Shown: positions 43,981-57,542, counted from the stretch's first letter. The stretch is DNA of 64,000 nt from Rhizobiales bacterium 63-22 (GCA_001898995.1 MKVZ01000017.1:274291-338290); one strand, 5' to 3'. Notes: a model not told the origin generated them from the sequence alone. Program-made: numbers and translations.

Positions 43981-44024
43981 GCATTTCCGGACGGAAAACC
44001 GCTGCGCACTTTTCCTGGAAATGC
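43981..44024. repeat. Bulged extragenic palindrome, copy 3
   Basis: GCATTTCC, bulge GGAC, GGAAAA, loop CCGCTGCGCAC, TTTTCC, one unpaired T, GGAAATGC. Same bulge-stem-loop plan as copies at 15786, 16899 and 57371, with different but still paired arms. Confidence 0.75.
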
Positions 44025-44036
44025 TTCCGGCATGAG

Positions 44037-44064
44037 AACGGCCCCGGTGGGAACCGGAGCCGTC
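44037..44064 (-). terminator. Possible terminator after the cytoplasmic cyclophilin gene
   Basis: CGGCcCCGGT / ACCGGaGCCG stem with a GGGA loop and one mismatch, followed on the minus strand only by TTCTC. It lies 20 bases after the cyclophilin stop. Confidence 0.5.
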
Positions 44065-44084
44065 ATTTCTGGACCGATCGGCGA

Positions 44085-44591
44085 TCAGGCGTCGGCGGCG
44101 ATACGCGCCTTTACGATCTTGTCCGGGTCGGAAACCGGCTCGCCGCGCTTGATCTTGTCGACATTGTCCATGCCTTCGACTACCTGACCCCAGACGGTGT
44201 ACTGGCGGTCGAGCCAGGGCGCGTCGGCGAAGCAGATGAAGAACTGCGAATTGGCCGAATGCGGATTCTGGCTGCGGGCCATGGAGGCGGTGCCGCGCTT
44301 GTGCTGGGCGTTGGTGAACTCGGCCTTCAGGTCCGGCTTCTCCGAACCGCCCATTCCGGCGCGCGAGGCGTTGAAATGCGCGCCGCCCGACTTGCCGAAC
44401 TTGACGTCGCCGGTCTGGGCCATGAAGCCGTCGATGACGCGGTGGAACACCACGCCGTCATAAGCGCCTTCACGGGCCAGTTCCTTGATGCGCGCGACAT
44501 GGCCGGGGGCCAGATCGGGATAAAGCTCAAGCACCACGTCGCCCTTGGTGGTTTCCAGAACGAGGGTGTTTTCGGGGTCTTTGTAAGCCAT
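44085..44591 (-). CDS. ppiB: Cytoplasmic cyclophilin-type peptidyl-prolyl isomerase
   Basis: 168 residues, no signal peptide. Cyclophilin active-site segments VVFHRVIDGFMAQTGD, MARSQNPHSANSQFFIC and QYTVWGQVVEGMDNVD are intact, including the catalytic Arg in FHR and the Phe/Gln/Ala pocket. It folds proline bonds in the cytoplasm. It follows the exported paralogue with a 24-base gap, so the two are probably co-transcribed from the same promoter; Brucella carries such a CypA/CypB pair. ATG 44591. Confidence 0.95.
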   Translation of the reverse strand: MAYKDPENTLVLETTKGDVVLELYPDLAPGHVARIKELAREGAYDGVVFHRVIDGFMAQTGDVKFGKSGGAHFNASRAGMGGSEKPDLKAEFTNAQHKRGTASMARSQNPHSANSQFFICFADAPWLDRQYTVWGQVVEGMDNVDKIKRGEPVSDPDKIVKARIAADA

Positions 44592-44615
44592 CGGGCCTCT
44601 CCTGTTTGATGCTGT

Positions 44616-45206
44616 TTATTTCTTGCCGGCCTGCAATGTGGCCTTGATGATCTTGTCGGGCTTGTCCACGCTGCCGTTATTAGCCTCGCTGCCCTTCTTG
44701 ATCTTGTCCACCACGTTCATGCCGCTTACCACCTTGCCGACCACGGTATACTGGCCGTTGAGGAAGGGACCGTCGGCGAACATGATGAAGAACTGCGAAT
44801 TGGCCGAGTTCGGATCCTGACTACGCGCCATGCCGACCGTGCCGCGCACGAAGGGTTCCTTGGAGAACTCCGCCGGGATATTCGGGTATTTGGAGCCGCC
44901 GGTGCCGACGCGCGACGGGTCGTATCCCTTGTCCATATTGCCGTATTGCACGTCGCCGGTCTGGGCCATGAAGCCCGGAATGACGCGGTGGAAGGCGACG
45001 CCGTTATAGGCTCCGTCGCGCACCAGCTTCTCGATCTGCGCCACATGCTTCGGTGCGAGATCGGGGCGGAGCTGGATATCGACATTGCCATCTTTGAGCT
45101 TCAGGACGAGCATATCCTGATTGCCTGCGGCGAAGGCGGTATCGATCGCGCCCTGCGAAAGGGCGAGGAAGGCGGCGGCGGCGAGCGCCGAACGGATGAA
45201 GGACAT
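44616..45206 (-). CDS. ppiA: Periplasmic cyclophilin-type peptidyl-prolyl isomerase
   Basis: 196 residues with a Sec signal (residues 1-26, cut after AFA). The catalytic body repeats the pattern of its neighbour: VAFHRVIPGFMAQTGD, MARSQDPNSANSQFFIMF and QYTVVGKVVSGMNVVD. It is exported to the periplasm, where it assists folding. ATG 45206. It lies 20 bases after coaD on the same strand. About half the residues match the downstream paralogue, so the pair arose by duplication. Confidence 0.95.
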   Translation of the reverse strand: MSFIRSALAAAAFLALSQGAIDTAFAAGNQDMLVLKLKDGNVDIQLRPDLAPKHVAQIEKLVRDGAYNGVAFHRVIPGFMAQTGDVQYGNMDKGYDPSRVGTGGSKYPNIPAEFSKEPFVRGTVGMARSQDPNSANSQFFIMFADGPFLNGQYTVVGKVVSGMNVVDKIKKGSEANNGSVDKPDKIIKATLQAGKK

Positions 45207-45226
45207 GCTGAAGGAACTCCCTGCGG

Positions 45227-45721
45227 TCAGGTTCTGAACTTTGCTTGAAGGGCAGCGGCAACCGCTGCCGGTACGAAAGGCCCTATATCGCCGCCCATTC
45301 CGGCAATCTGGCGGACCAATGTGGCGGTAATCGTGCGCACCGCCGGATCGGCCGGCAGAAACACCGTCTGGAGATCGGGCGCCATGGTGCCGTTCATGCC
45401 GGCCATCTGCATTTCGTAATCGAGGTCCGTGCCGTCGCGCAGGCCCCGCACCATCAGTTGCGCGCCATGGGCGTGTGCCGCGTCGATCACCAGCCCGTCG
45501 AAGGAGATCACCGAAACCCGCCCCGCTTCCGTGCCCAGTAAGGCCCTGGCGCTTGCCGCGATCAGCGCAGCGCGCTCCTCGAAGGAGAACAGCGGCTTCT
45601 TGCCCGGATGCACGCCGATGGCCACGACGACCTGCTCGGCCAGACGCAGAGCGCCTTTCAGCACATCCATATGCCCATTGGTCACCGGGTCGAAGGAACC
45701 CGCATAGATCGCGATCGTCAT
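45227..45721 (-). CDS. coaD: Phosphopantetheine adenylyltransferase
   Basis: 164 residues, catalysing the penultimate step of coenzyme A synthesis. The nucleotidyltransferase motif is [15 protein letters not shown] (T/HxGH site as TNGH). [22 protein letters not shown] (fragments [19 protein letters not shown]) is the phosphopantetheine-binding helix, and the second part of the ATP site reads [11 protein letters not shown] in place of the usual SSTLVRE. ATG 45721. It heads the run coaD-ppiA-ppiB, with a divergent small membrane-protein gene upstream. Confidence 0.96.
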   Translation of the reverse strand: MTIAIYAGSFDPVTNGHMDVLKGALRLAEQVVVAIGVHPGKKPLFSFEERAALIAASARALLGTEAGRVSVISFDGLVIDAAHAHGAQLMVRGLRDGTDLDYEMQMAGMNGTMAPDLQTVFLPADPAVRTITATLVRQIAGMGGDIGPFVPAAVAAALQAKFRT

Positions 45722-45913
45722 TTCTTCCAGCTATCCTTTTCAGAACGGATTTTCAACAACCACGAGACATAAGGAAACGGAAACCAAGAATTCAGATGAA
45801 CCGCCCATGAACGGCAATTTCAGCGAAAGTTCACAACCGATTTACCAGACTGCGCGCAAGTTCGATGCAACCTTTTCGGTTCTCCGGCGTATATATGTCG
45901 AAAGGATAAGACG

Positions 45914-46063
45914 ATGATGATCTTTCTTCTGGCATTATCCATGATGGTTGCGATGGCTGCATCGGCCATCATCCTGCTCATCGACGAAAGCGAGGCCAAG
46001 CGCCAGCGCGTGCGTCAGGTGGCATTCGATCTGAGCGCCGTGCGCCGGATGCATTCGCGGTAG
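45914..46063 (+). CDS. Small single-span membrane protein (49 residues)
   Basis: An ATG at 45914 with AAAGGAT seven bases before it opens a 49-codon frame ending TAG at 46063. The product has one hydrophobic helix (about residues 3-23: FLLALSMMVAMAASAIILL) followed by a charged tail (IDESEAKRQRVRQVAF...RRMHSR), so a small inner-membrane protein with a basic cytoplasmic end is likely. I recognise no family. The good ribosome site, divergent position to coaD and a terminator 75 bases downstream shared with gyrA support a real gene. No other frame competes. Confidence 0.65.
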   Translation: MMIFLLALSMMVAMAASAIILLIDESEAKRQRVRQVAFDLSAVRRMHSR

Positions 46064-46138
46064 ATTGACAGGCAGTCTTTGCCGAAAGAATCCTCCCGAA
46101 CAGCCGGGTTCCTCCAGTCCGGGCTGTTCCGGTAGCCG

Positions 46139-46172
46139 AAAAGGCCGATGGTTTACCGCCATCGGCCTTTTT
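46139..46172. terminator. Bidirectional terminator between the small membrane-protein gene and gyrA
   Basis: Perfect stem AAAAGGCCGATGG / CCATCGGCCTTTT with a seven-base loop, T-rich on both strands, ending two bases before the gyrA stop codon. A second GC-rich stem (CAGCCGGG/CCGGGCTG region, 46101-46126) precedes it on the plus side. Confidence 0.9.
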
Positions 46173-46173
46173 C

Positions 46174-48957
46174 CTATTCCCCGCCGGCGGGCGGCGCGGC
46201 TTCTTCCGCTCCGCCATTGCCGTTTTCATCCTCGCTCTCGGTCTCCGAGATACGCTCGACCGAGACGACCTTCTCGCCGTCGGCGGTGTTGAAGATGGTG
46301 ACGCCCTTGGTGGAGCGGCCGGCAAGACGGATGCCGTGGACCGGCACGCGGATCAGTTGGCCGCCGTCGGAGACGAGCAGGATCTGGTCGCTGGCCTCGA
46401 CCGGGAACAGCGCCACCAGTTTGCCGATCTCGTCGGTCTTGGACGTGTCGGTGGCGCGAATGCCCTTGCCGCCGCGGCCCGAGACGCGGAACTCATAAGA
46501 AGAAGACCGCTTGCCATAGCCGTATTCGCTGACGGTCAGCACCGTCTGCTCGCGGCTCTTCAGCTCTTGATAGCGCTCATCCGACAGTTCGGCGTCGGCT
46601 TCGACGTCCTCGCCCACCACGACGATGTCCTCGGCGTCCTCCGCGCCCTGCGCGCGGCGCTCGGCGATGGAGCGCTTGAGATAGGCGGAGCGCTCGGCGG
46701 CGTCGGCCTCGACATGGCCGAGGATGGCCATGGAGATGACCTTGTCGCCTTCGGCCAGGTTGATGCCGCGCACGCCGATGGAGTTGCGCCCGGCGAAGAC
46801 GCGCACATCGGTGACGGGAAAACGGATGCACTGGCCGCCGGCGCAGGTCAAAAGCACGTCGTCAAACTCGGTGCAGGTGTCGACGGAAAGGATTTCGTCG
46901 CCCTCCTCGTCCAGCTTCATGGCGATCTTGCCGTTGCGGTTGACCTGCACGAAGTCCGACAGCTTGTTGCGGCGCACCGTGCCGCGCGTGGTGGCGAACA
47001 TCACGTCGAGATTCGCCCAGCTATCCTCGTCCTCCGGCAGCGGCATGATGGTGGTGATGCGCTCGCCCTGCTGCAAGGGCAGCATGTTGATGAGCGCCTT
47101 GCCGCGCGACTGCGGGTTGCCCATCGGCAGCCGCCAGACCTTTTCCTTGTAGACGATGCCGCGCGAGGAGAAGAATAGCACCGGCGTGTGCGTGTTGGCC
47201 ACGAACAGGCGGGTGACGAAATCCTCGTCCCTGGTCGCCATGCCCGAACGGCCCTTGCCGCCGCGGCGCTGCGCGCGATAGGTGGCGAGCGGCACGCGCT
47301 TGATATAGCCGGCATGGCTGACGGTGACGACCATATCCTCGCGGGCGATCAGGTCCTCGTCGTCCATCTCCGCGCCGCCGAAGCCGATCTCGGTGCGGCG
47401 CGGCGTGGCGAACTCGTCGCGGATGGCGACCAGCTCTTCCTTGACGATGCTCATGACGCGCAGGCGCGAGCCGAGAATATCGAGATAGTCGCGGATTTCC
47501 TCGCCGATCTTGTTCAGTTCGTCCGCCACCTCGTCGCGGCCGAGCGCGGTGAGGCGCTGGAGCCGCAGGTCGAGAATGGCGCGGGCCTGCTCCTCGGAGA
47601 GATTATAGGTGTTGTCGGCGTTGAGCGTATGGCGCGGATCGTCGATGAGGCGGATCAGCGGCGCCACGTCGACGGCGGGCCAGCGGCGCTCCATCAACTG
47701 CTCGCGCGCGGTGGCCGGATCGGGGGCGCGGCGGATGAGCGCGATCACCTCGTCGATATTGGCGACGGCGATGGCGAGGCCCACCAAGACATGGGCGCGG
47801 TCGCGCGCCTTGTTGAGCAGGAATTTCGTGCGGCGCGTCACCACTTCCTCGCGGAAGGCGACGAAGGCGCGCAGCATGTCGAGAAGCGTCAACTGCTCCG
47901 GCTTGCCACCGTTCAGCGCCACCATGTTGCAGCCGAAGGAGGTTTGCAGCGGCGTGTAGCGGTAAAGCTGATTGAGGATCACATCGGCCACAGCGTCGCG
48001 CTTCAGCTCGACCACGACGCGATAGCCCTCGCGGTCGGATTCGTCGCGCAGGTCCGAAATGCCCTCGATGCGCTTGTCGCGCACCAGTTCGGCCATCTTC
48101 TCGATCATCGAGGCCTTGTTCACCTGATAGGGAATCTCGGTGATGACGATGGCCTCGCGTTCGCCGCGCATCGGCTCGACGGTTGCGCGCCCGCGCATGA
48201 TGACCGAGCCGCGCCCGGTCGAATAGGCGGAATTGATGCCGGAACGGCCGAGGATGATGCCGCCGGTGGGGAAATCCGGGCCGGGAATGATCTCGATCAT
48301 CTCGTCGAGTTCGATGGCCGGATTGTCGATCAGCGCCACGCAGCCGTCGATGACTTCGCCCAGATTATGCGGCGGGATGTTGGTGGCCATGCCGACCGCG
48401 ATGCCGCCGGAGCCGTTGACCAGCAGGTTCGGGAAGCGGGCCGGCAGCACCACCGGCTCGTGCTCGCGGCCGTCGTAATTTTCCTGAAAATCGACGGTGT
48501 CCTTGTCGATGTCCGACAAGAGCTGCTCCGTCACCTTCTCCAGACGGCACTCGGTGTAACGCATCGCCGCCGGCGGATCGCCGTCGATGGAGCCGAAATT
48601 GCCCTGCCCGTCCACGAGCGGATCGCGCATGGAGAAATCCTGCGCCATGCGCACGAGGGCGTCGTAGATCGAGGCGTCGCCATGCGGGTGATATTTACCC
48701 ATCACCTCGCCGACCACGCCCGCCGACTTGCGGTAGGGGCGGTTATAGGCGAGGCCCATCTCGTTCATGGCATGGAGAATACGGCGATGCACCGGCTTCA
48801 GGCCGTCGCGCACATCGGGCAGCGCGCGGCTCACGATCACGCTCATGGCGTAGTCGAGATAGGAGCGCTGCATCTCCTCGATGATGGAGATCGGCTCGAT
48901 GCCGGTCGGGCCGGCGCTCATGTCGTCGGAACCGGGCGGAGGCGTTAAATCTGACAC
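46174..48957 (-). CDS. gyrA: DNA gyrase subunit A
   Basis: 927 residues. The catalytic Tyr lies in the conserved RIVALI-type segment ([14 protein letters not shown] region is C-terminal of it). The active-site helix begins [27 protein letters not shown] (fragment [20 protein letters not shown]). The quinolone region reads HGDASIYD, so the position equal to E. coli Ser83 is Ala and Asp87 is kept. The C-terminal half is the beta-pinwheel with GyrA-box QRRGGKG at about residue 560. It begins with GTG at 48957, and the next in-frame ATG is 12 codons later. An acidic tail ends [10 protein letters not shown]. Supercoiling enzyme with GyrB. Confidence 0.97.
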   Translation of the reverse strand: MSDLTPPPGSDDMSAGPTGIEPISIIEEMQRSYLDYAMSVIVSRALPDVRDGLKPVHRRILHAMNEMGLAYNRPYRKSAGVVGEVMGKYHPHGDASIYDALVRMAQDFSMRDPLVDGQGNFGSIDGDPPAAMRYTECRLEKVTEQLLSDIDKDTVDFQENYDGREHEPVVLPARFPNLLVNGSGGIAVGMATNIPPHNLGEVIDGCVALIDNPAIELDEMIEIIPGPDFPTGGIILGRSGINSAYSTGRGSVIMRGRATVEPMRGEREAIVITEIPYQVNKASMIEKMAELVRDKRIEGISDLRDESDREGYRVVVELKRDAVADVILNQLYRYTPLQTSFGCNMVALNGGKPEQLTLLDMLRAFVAFREEVVTRRTKFLLNKARDRAHVLVGLAIAVANIDEVIALIRRAPDPATAREQLMERRWPAVDVAPLIRLIDDPRHTLNADNTYNLSEEQARAILDLRLQRLTALGRDEVADELNKIGEEIRDYLDILGSRLRVMSIVKEELVAIRDEFATPRRTEIGFGGAEMDDEDLIAREDMVVTVSHAGYIKRVPLATYRAQRRGGKGRSGMATRDEDFVTRLFVANTHTPVLFFSSRGIVYKEKVWRLPMGNPQSRGKALINMLPLQQGERITTIMPLPEDEDSWANLDVMFATTRGTVRRNKLSDFVQVNRNGKIAMKLDEEGDEILSVDTCTEFDDVLLTCAGGQCIRFPVTDVRVFAGRNSIGVRGINLAEGDKVISMAILGHVEADAAERSAYLKRSIAERRAQGAEDAEDIVVVGEDVEADAELSDERYQELKSREQTVLTVSEYGYGKRSSSYEFRVSGRGGKGIRATDTSKTDEIGKLVALFPVEASDQILLVSDGGQLIRVPVHGIRLAGRSTKGVTIFNTADGEKVVSVERISETESEDENGNGGAEEAAPPAGGE

Positions 48958-49193
48958 TATTCAGACAGCTTTCTCAACAGAATCGATAAAGTGAATTTAT
49001 AGCCGATACCGGCGCAAAACGCCAATTTCGCGGCCATTTCCGCTGGCTAAAAAGTCTTTTTCTTTCAATATGTTACAAGATATTCACATAAAGATAGCGC
49101 AACGATCTTGTCCGACTGCCGCTTTACGTCGACCGTCTGCGCCGCGTGGGTTACAATCCAGCCGCGTCAACCTGTTACGAGGACGAAACGCCG

Positions 49194-49823
49194 ATGGGCT
49201 TCTACGACATGGTGTTCAGCGCCTTCGTCACGCTTCTGGTCACGGTCGACCCGCCCGGCCTTGCGCCGCTGTTCCTTGCGCTGACGCCCGGCATGGACCG
49301 CGCCTCGCGCGGACAGGTGGCGCTGCGGGCCTCGGTCATCAGCTTCTTCGTGATGGCGCTGTTCGCGGTGGCCGGCGCCCAGATCCTCGGCATGTTCGGC
49401 ATCACCATCGGCGCGTTCCGCGTGGCGGGCGGGCTGCTGCTGTTCTGGATCGCTTTCGAGATGATCTTTTCCAAGCGCACCGAGCGCAAGGAGAAGAGCG
49501 CGGAGGTGGCCATCACGAAGGATCATATCCGCAACATCGCCGCCTTTCCGCTCGCCATTCCGCTGATCGCAGGGCCGGGCGTGATTTCGGCGGTGGTGCT
49601 GCTGTCCAATTCCTTCCACAGCACGCCGGAGCGCGCCGCGCTGGTTGGTATCATCTTCGTCTGCCTGCTGATCACCTATGTGGTGCTGCTGCTTGCCGAA
49701 CGCGTCGACCGCTTTCTCGGCGAAACCGGCCGCTCGATCCTCACCCGGCTGCTGGGTGTCATTCTGGCGGCGCTCGCCGTGCAGTTCGTGGCCGACGGCG
49801 TGAAGACGCTCATAAGCGGCTAA
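49194..49823 (+). CDS. MarC-family integral membrane protein
   Basis: 209 residues, six hydrophobic helices, with the MarC-family marks VDPPGLAPLFLALTPGM near the start and FPLAIPLIAGPGVISAVVLL in the centre. Function in the inner membrane is not known; early reports of a link to antibiotic resistance for MarC itself have not held up. ATG 49194 follows GAGGA at a rather long 11-base distance; a GTG 48 bases upstream is possible but adds unconserved residues. Divergent from gyrA with a 236-base spacer. Convergent with ssb, with a palindrome between the stops. Confidence 0.9.
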   Translation: MGFYDMVFSAFVTLLVTVDPPGLAPLFLALTPGMDRASRGQVALRASVISFFVMALFAVAGAQILGMFGITIGAFRVAGGLLLFWIAFEMIFSKRTERKEKSAEVAITKDHIRNIAAFPLAIPLIAGPGVISAVVLLSNSFHSTPERAALVGIIFVCLLITYVVLLLAERVDRFLGETGRSILTRLLGVILAALAVQFVADGVKTLISG

Positions 49824-49825
49824 AG

Positions 49826-49848
49826 CGTAGCACCTTGCAGGTGCTACG
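49826..49848. repeat. Palindrome between marC and ssb stops
   Basis: CGTAGCACCT-TGC-AGGTGCTACG, perfect 10-bp arms. The marC stop codon sits within CTAAAGC immediately before it, the same boundary sequence that borders several other extragenic palindromes here. It may act as a two-way terminator, though no T-run follows. Confidence 0.6.
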
Positions 49849-49855
49849 GTATTCA

Positions 49856-50374
49856 TCAGAACGGGATTTCGTCGTCCAGATCGCGCGAGAAGTTACCGCC
49901 GCCACTCGAAGACGGACCGGAGGAACCGAAATCGCCGCCGCCGGAATAATCCGACATCTGGCCACGCCCGCCGCTCCGGTCACCGCCGCGCTCGAACGAG
50001 CGGCCCTGATCACCGCCCTCGCCGCGGCTGTCGAGCATCTGCAATTCGCCGCGGAACTTCTGCAACACCACTTCCGTTGTGTAACGGTCGTTGCCGTTCT
50101 GGTCCTGCCATTTGCGGGTCTGGAGCGCGCCCTCGATATAGACCTTGGCGCCCTTCTTCAGATACTGCTCGGCCACCTTGGCGAGATTTTCATTGAAGAT
50201 GACGACGCTGTGCCATTCCGTGCGCTCCTTGCGCTCGCCACTCTGCCGGTCGCGCCAGCTTTCCGAGGTCGCGATACGCAGATTGACGACCATGTCACCC
50301 GAATTGAGACGGCGAATTTCGGGATCGGCACCGAGATTGCCGACCAGAATGACCTTGTTGACGCTACCAGCCAT
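49856..50374 (-). CDS. ssb: Single-stranded DNA-binding protein
   Basis: 172 residues. The OB-fold N-terminal half begins [21 protein letters not shown] and includes [22 protein letters not shown] (fragments [24 protein letters not shown]). A Gly/Ser-rich flexible linker leads to the acidic tip DLDDEIPF that recruits partner proteins. ATG 50374 follows GGAGTAGG; the frame extends upstream but lies in the leader. It is transcribed away from uvrA across a 788-base spacer that contains two LexA boxes, the nearer one 187 bases upstream, consistent with SOS control of ssb in alphaproteobacteria. Confidence 0.96.
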   Translation of the reverse strand: MAGSVNKVILVGNLGADPEIRRLNSGDMVVNLRIATSESWRDRQSGERKERTEWHSVVIFNENLAKVAEQYLKKGAKVYIEGALQTRKWQDQNGNDRYTTEVVLQKFRGELQMLDSRGEGGDQGRSFERGGDRSGGRGQMSDYSGGGDFGSSGPSSSGGGNFSRDLDDEIPF

Positions 50375-50560
50375 CGAAAACCTACTCCGGGTCTTGCCTG
50401 TTCCGAGCGGACGCATGGTCCGCATGGAGACGTTTTTCTGAAATGAAGGACCGGGCGCATTACAGCGCCCTCGCCAGAAACCTGATTACCCACCTTACAG
50501 GACCGGCACCGGCTATGCCCGCCATGGGTTCACAAATCCCGTTCTTTCCACAGAGTTTAT

Positions 50561-50575
50561 GTTCCTGTTTTGTTC
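50561..50575. promoter_or_regulatory. LexA (SOS) box, ssb side
   Basis: GTTC CTGTTTT GTTC is an exact match to the alphaproteobacterial LexA consensus GTTC-N7-GTTC. It lies 187 bases before the ssb start codon and 588 before uvrA. Confidence 0.8.
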
Positions 50576-50622
50576 TAAATGCAAGCCGCCATTTTGAAAA
50601 CCGCTATTATTTTCATGGAAAT

Positions 50623-50657
50623 GGCCCCGCCGCTCACTTATCCCGGCGCGCGGGGCC
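50623..50657. terminator. GC-rich hairpin in the ssb-uvrA spacer
   Basis: GGCCCCGCCG (50623-50632) pairs with CGGCGCGCGGGGCC (50644-50657), leaving two bases bulged. On the plus strand TTTGATTT follows, so it could end a short transcript from the left SOS box or be a leader structure. Confidence 0.4.
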
Positions 50658-51021
50658 TTTGATTTGAGCAAAGCTCTCATGCCGGTAATCACTCGCCGGC
50701 AAGTAAAATCGGATATCGGAGACGTATAATCCGCCCTCATCCGCATAAATATCGAGTTTTCGTAACCACAAGCATCGGTAAATGCGGGTGTCAACCCAAG
50801 CAACACCATCTTCGCTTGGCAGCTATCATCAGCCATCCTGAGATGGTCAGGCAATAAGGTCAGGTGGACTCATGCTCCTCTACCTCCTGCCTGCCCTTGA
50901 TGTCTCCCCACGTCATCCCGTCGCGGTTCCGTTTCAGCAGGCTTATACAGTGTGCTCCTGTCAGGAACCTCAGTCAATGTACTTGCGTTCACATTTCGTA
51001 TCGCCTATCAGAAAGCTGGTT

Positions 51022-51036
51022 GTTCGACATTTGTTC
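51022..51036. promoter_or_regulatory. LexA (SOS) box of uvrA
   Basis: GTTC GACATTT GTTC, another exact GTTC-N7-GTTC, 126 bases before the uvrA ATG. Its distance suits direct LexA repression of uvrA. Confidence 0.85.
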
Positions 51037-51162
51037 CAATGATAAATGTGCGGATCGACAGGAGCCTTTCCTCCCTTCCGGCTCCACCCCATATAGACGG
51101 TTCGGCGCGCCTGAGGCGATCGGCGCCGTCATCCGTACAGGATCAGGCAGGCAGGACGCGGA

Positions 51163-54087
<2,925 letters not shown>

Positions 54088-54098
54088 AGTAGGCCACG

Positions 54099-54126
54099 AA
54101 AAAAGCCCGGACGAGCCGGGCTTTCT
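54099..54126. terminator. Bidirectional terminator between uvrA and hup
   Basis: AAAGCCCGG / CCGGGCTTT stem with an ACGAG loop. The minus strand has TTTTTTCG after it (serves the hup transcript) and the plus strand has TTTCTC (serves uvrA). Confidence 0.85.
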
Positions 54127-54175
54127 CATAAGCCTTCGCGCGTTGAACGGCGAAGGCCGGAAACATTCTGTGCTA

Positions 54176-54451
54176 TCAGCCGTTGACGGCGTCCTTGAGG
54201 CCCTTGCCGGCGGCGAATTTCGGCACGTTGCGAGCCGGGATGGCGACTTCCTTGCCGGTCGAGGGGTTACGGCCGGTCGAAGCGGCACGATGCGAAACCG
54301 AGAAAACGCCGAAGCCCGGAAGACGGACCTCATCGCCAGACTTGAGCGCACCGGTGACGGCGGCGAGCACCGCGTCCACGGCCGTTGCCGCGTCGGCCTT
54401 CGTCAGACGGCCCTTTTCCGCTACTGCGGCAACCAATTCGTTCTTGTTCAT
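54176..54451 (-). CDS. hup: DNA-binding protein HU
   Basis: 91 residues of the HU/IHF family. MNKNELVAAVAEKGRLTKADA opens the helical body (fragment NELVAAVAEKGRLTKADA) and VRLPGFGVFSVSHRAA leads to the beta arm. The arm tip carries GRNPSTGKEVAIPA with the DNA-intercalating Pro, as in HU rather than IHF. The C-terminus ends KDAVNG. ATG 54451 has AGGA eight bases before it; an ATG two codons upstream is too close to that site. Downstream of lon on the same strand, separated by two terminators, so it has its own promoter. Confidence 0.96.
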   Translation of the reverse strand: MNKNELVAAVAEKGRLTKADAATAVDAVLAAVTGALKSGDEVRLPGFGVFSVSHRAASTGRNPSTGKEVAIPARNVPKFAAGKGLKDAVNG

Positions 54452-54539
54452 AGGCATTTCCTTTCTTTTTTCCCCGGAACGAAAAAGCGACCGGATTGCG
54501 CGAAGTTTATTCAAAACTGTTCGTAAACCAACCCTCGCA

Positions 54540-54570
54540 CTCATAAAAAACCCCGGAAAACCGGGGTTAA
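54540..54570 (-). terminator. Second intrinsic terminator upstream of hup
   Basis: AACCCCGG / CCGGGGTT with an AAAA loop, and TTTTTT on the minus strand. It lies 70 bases beyond the lon terminator and before the hup start, so no annotated gene needs it. Confidence 0.85.
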
Positions 54571-54637
54571 ACACAGAAATGCCGAAGCTGGCGCCCATTT
54601 CCGGCAAAAATCGATGCCCGTTCGGGGACCCGAATTG

Positions 54638-54678
54638 CATAAAAACAAAAAGCAGACCGCCATGATGGCGGTCTGCCT
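54638..54678 (-). terminator. Intrinsic terminator of lon
   Basis: Perfect 10-bp stem GCAGACCGCC / GGCGGTCTGC, ATGAT loop, followed on the minus strand by TTTTTGTTTTTATG. It begins about 33 bases after the lon stop. Confidence 0.93.
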
Positions 54679-54709
54679 TCAACATTTCATGTCTTCCAAT
54701 CCCATTTCG

Positions 54710-57133
<2,424 letters not shown>

Positions 57134-57213
57134 AACATATCCTTTCTCGGACCTTCCGGTCCGACTGCCACGTCCGCGCCCCCTTTCGATATGAGGCGAG
57201 CCGCGCGACGTGC

Positions 57214-57252
57214 ATCGGTCCTTAATTGGAGAGTCGGACCGATCAATTCAAG
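57214..57252 (-). promoter_or_regulatory. Candidate heat-shock promoter of lon with overlapping inverted repeat
   Basis: On the minus strand CTTGAA (57252-57247), 17 bases, CCAATTA resembles an RpoH promoter (CTTG-type -35, CC-rich -10). ATCGGTCC (57214-57221) and GGACCGAT (57236-57243) form a perfect 8-bp inverted repeat across the spacer and -10, a likely operator position. The promoter match is imperfect. Confidence 0.4.
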
Positions 57253-57319
57253 CCGTAGCATTTCACAAGCACCGGAGCGAACCCGAAGCCGTCTCTCCAT
57301 TTTTCGGCCCTGATGCTCC

Positions 57320-57358
57320 AGATCGTCGTGCGCCTTATCAGGCGCAATGTGACGATCT
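57320..57358. repeat. Extragenic palindrome with two stems
   Basis: AGATCGTC / GACGATCT (8 bp) encloses TGCGCC / GGCGCA with a TTATCA loop and unequal bulges (G on the left, ATGT on the right). Different sequence from the bulged family that follows it 12 bases later, but the same two-stem design. Confidence 0.7.
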
Positions 57359-57370
57359 ACATTTTTGTTT

Positions 57371-57420
57371 GAGTATCGGATGGACCCGAAAACCAGTTCC
57401 CACTTTTCGGTCCGATACTC
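57371..57420. repeat. Bulged extragenic palindrome, copy 4
   Basis: GAGTATCGGA, bulge TGGAC, CCGAAAA, loop CCAGTTCCCAC, TTTTCGG, TCCGATACTC. Perfect 10-bp outer and 7-bp inner stems. Same plan and 11-base loop as the copies at 15786, 16899 and 43981. Confidence 0.8.
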
Positions 57421-57493
57421 TAGAATCGATGGCATCCTGCGCCGTTCCGGCCTTTTGCACAATATGCGGTGCGTTGGCCGCTTTGCCGGATAA

Positions 57494-57520
57494 ACAGAAA
57501 AGGCCGCTCACGCGGCCTTT
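57494..57520 (-). terminator. Intrinsic terminator of clpX
   Basis: AAAGGCCGC / GCGGCCTTT stem with a TCAC loop, followed on the minus strand by TTTTCTGTTT. It lies 23 bases after the clpX stop. Confidence 0.88.
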
Positions 57521-57542
57521 CCGAACCCGGTTTCAAATCCGG

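Larger units (their letters stand above)
50375..51162. other. 788-base divergent spacer between ssb and uvrA
   Basis: No credible gene. It holds two exact GTTC-N7-GTTC boxes, a GC-rich hairpin at 50623-50657 and two weak frames (50513-50854 minus, 50864-51166 plus) without family features. The G+C content is lower than in neighbouring genes in the part from about 50700 to 51060. The uvrA promoter probably lies close to the right-hand box. Confidence 0.7.
57134..57542. other. Regulatory and repeat-rich spacer between lon and clpX
   Basis: 409 bases without a gene. From the lon side it contains a perfect hairpin TCGGACC-TTCC-GGTCCGA (57147-57164) just before the lon ribosome site, the candidate lon promoter with its inverted repeat, two extragenic palindromes and the clpX terminator. 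Confidence 0.8.

Noticed and set aside
47188..48948. 586-codon frame antisense to gyrA
   Set aside because: Same shadow effect over a certain gene; no domain can be seen.
50513..50854. 113-codon frame on the minus strand in the ssb-uvrA spacer
   Set aside because: It would begin in the spacer with no ribosome site and run across the hairpin and SOS box; no family features.
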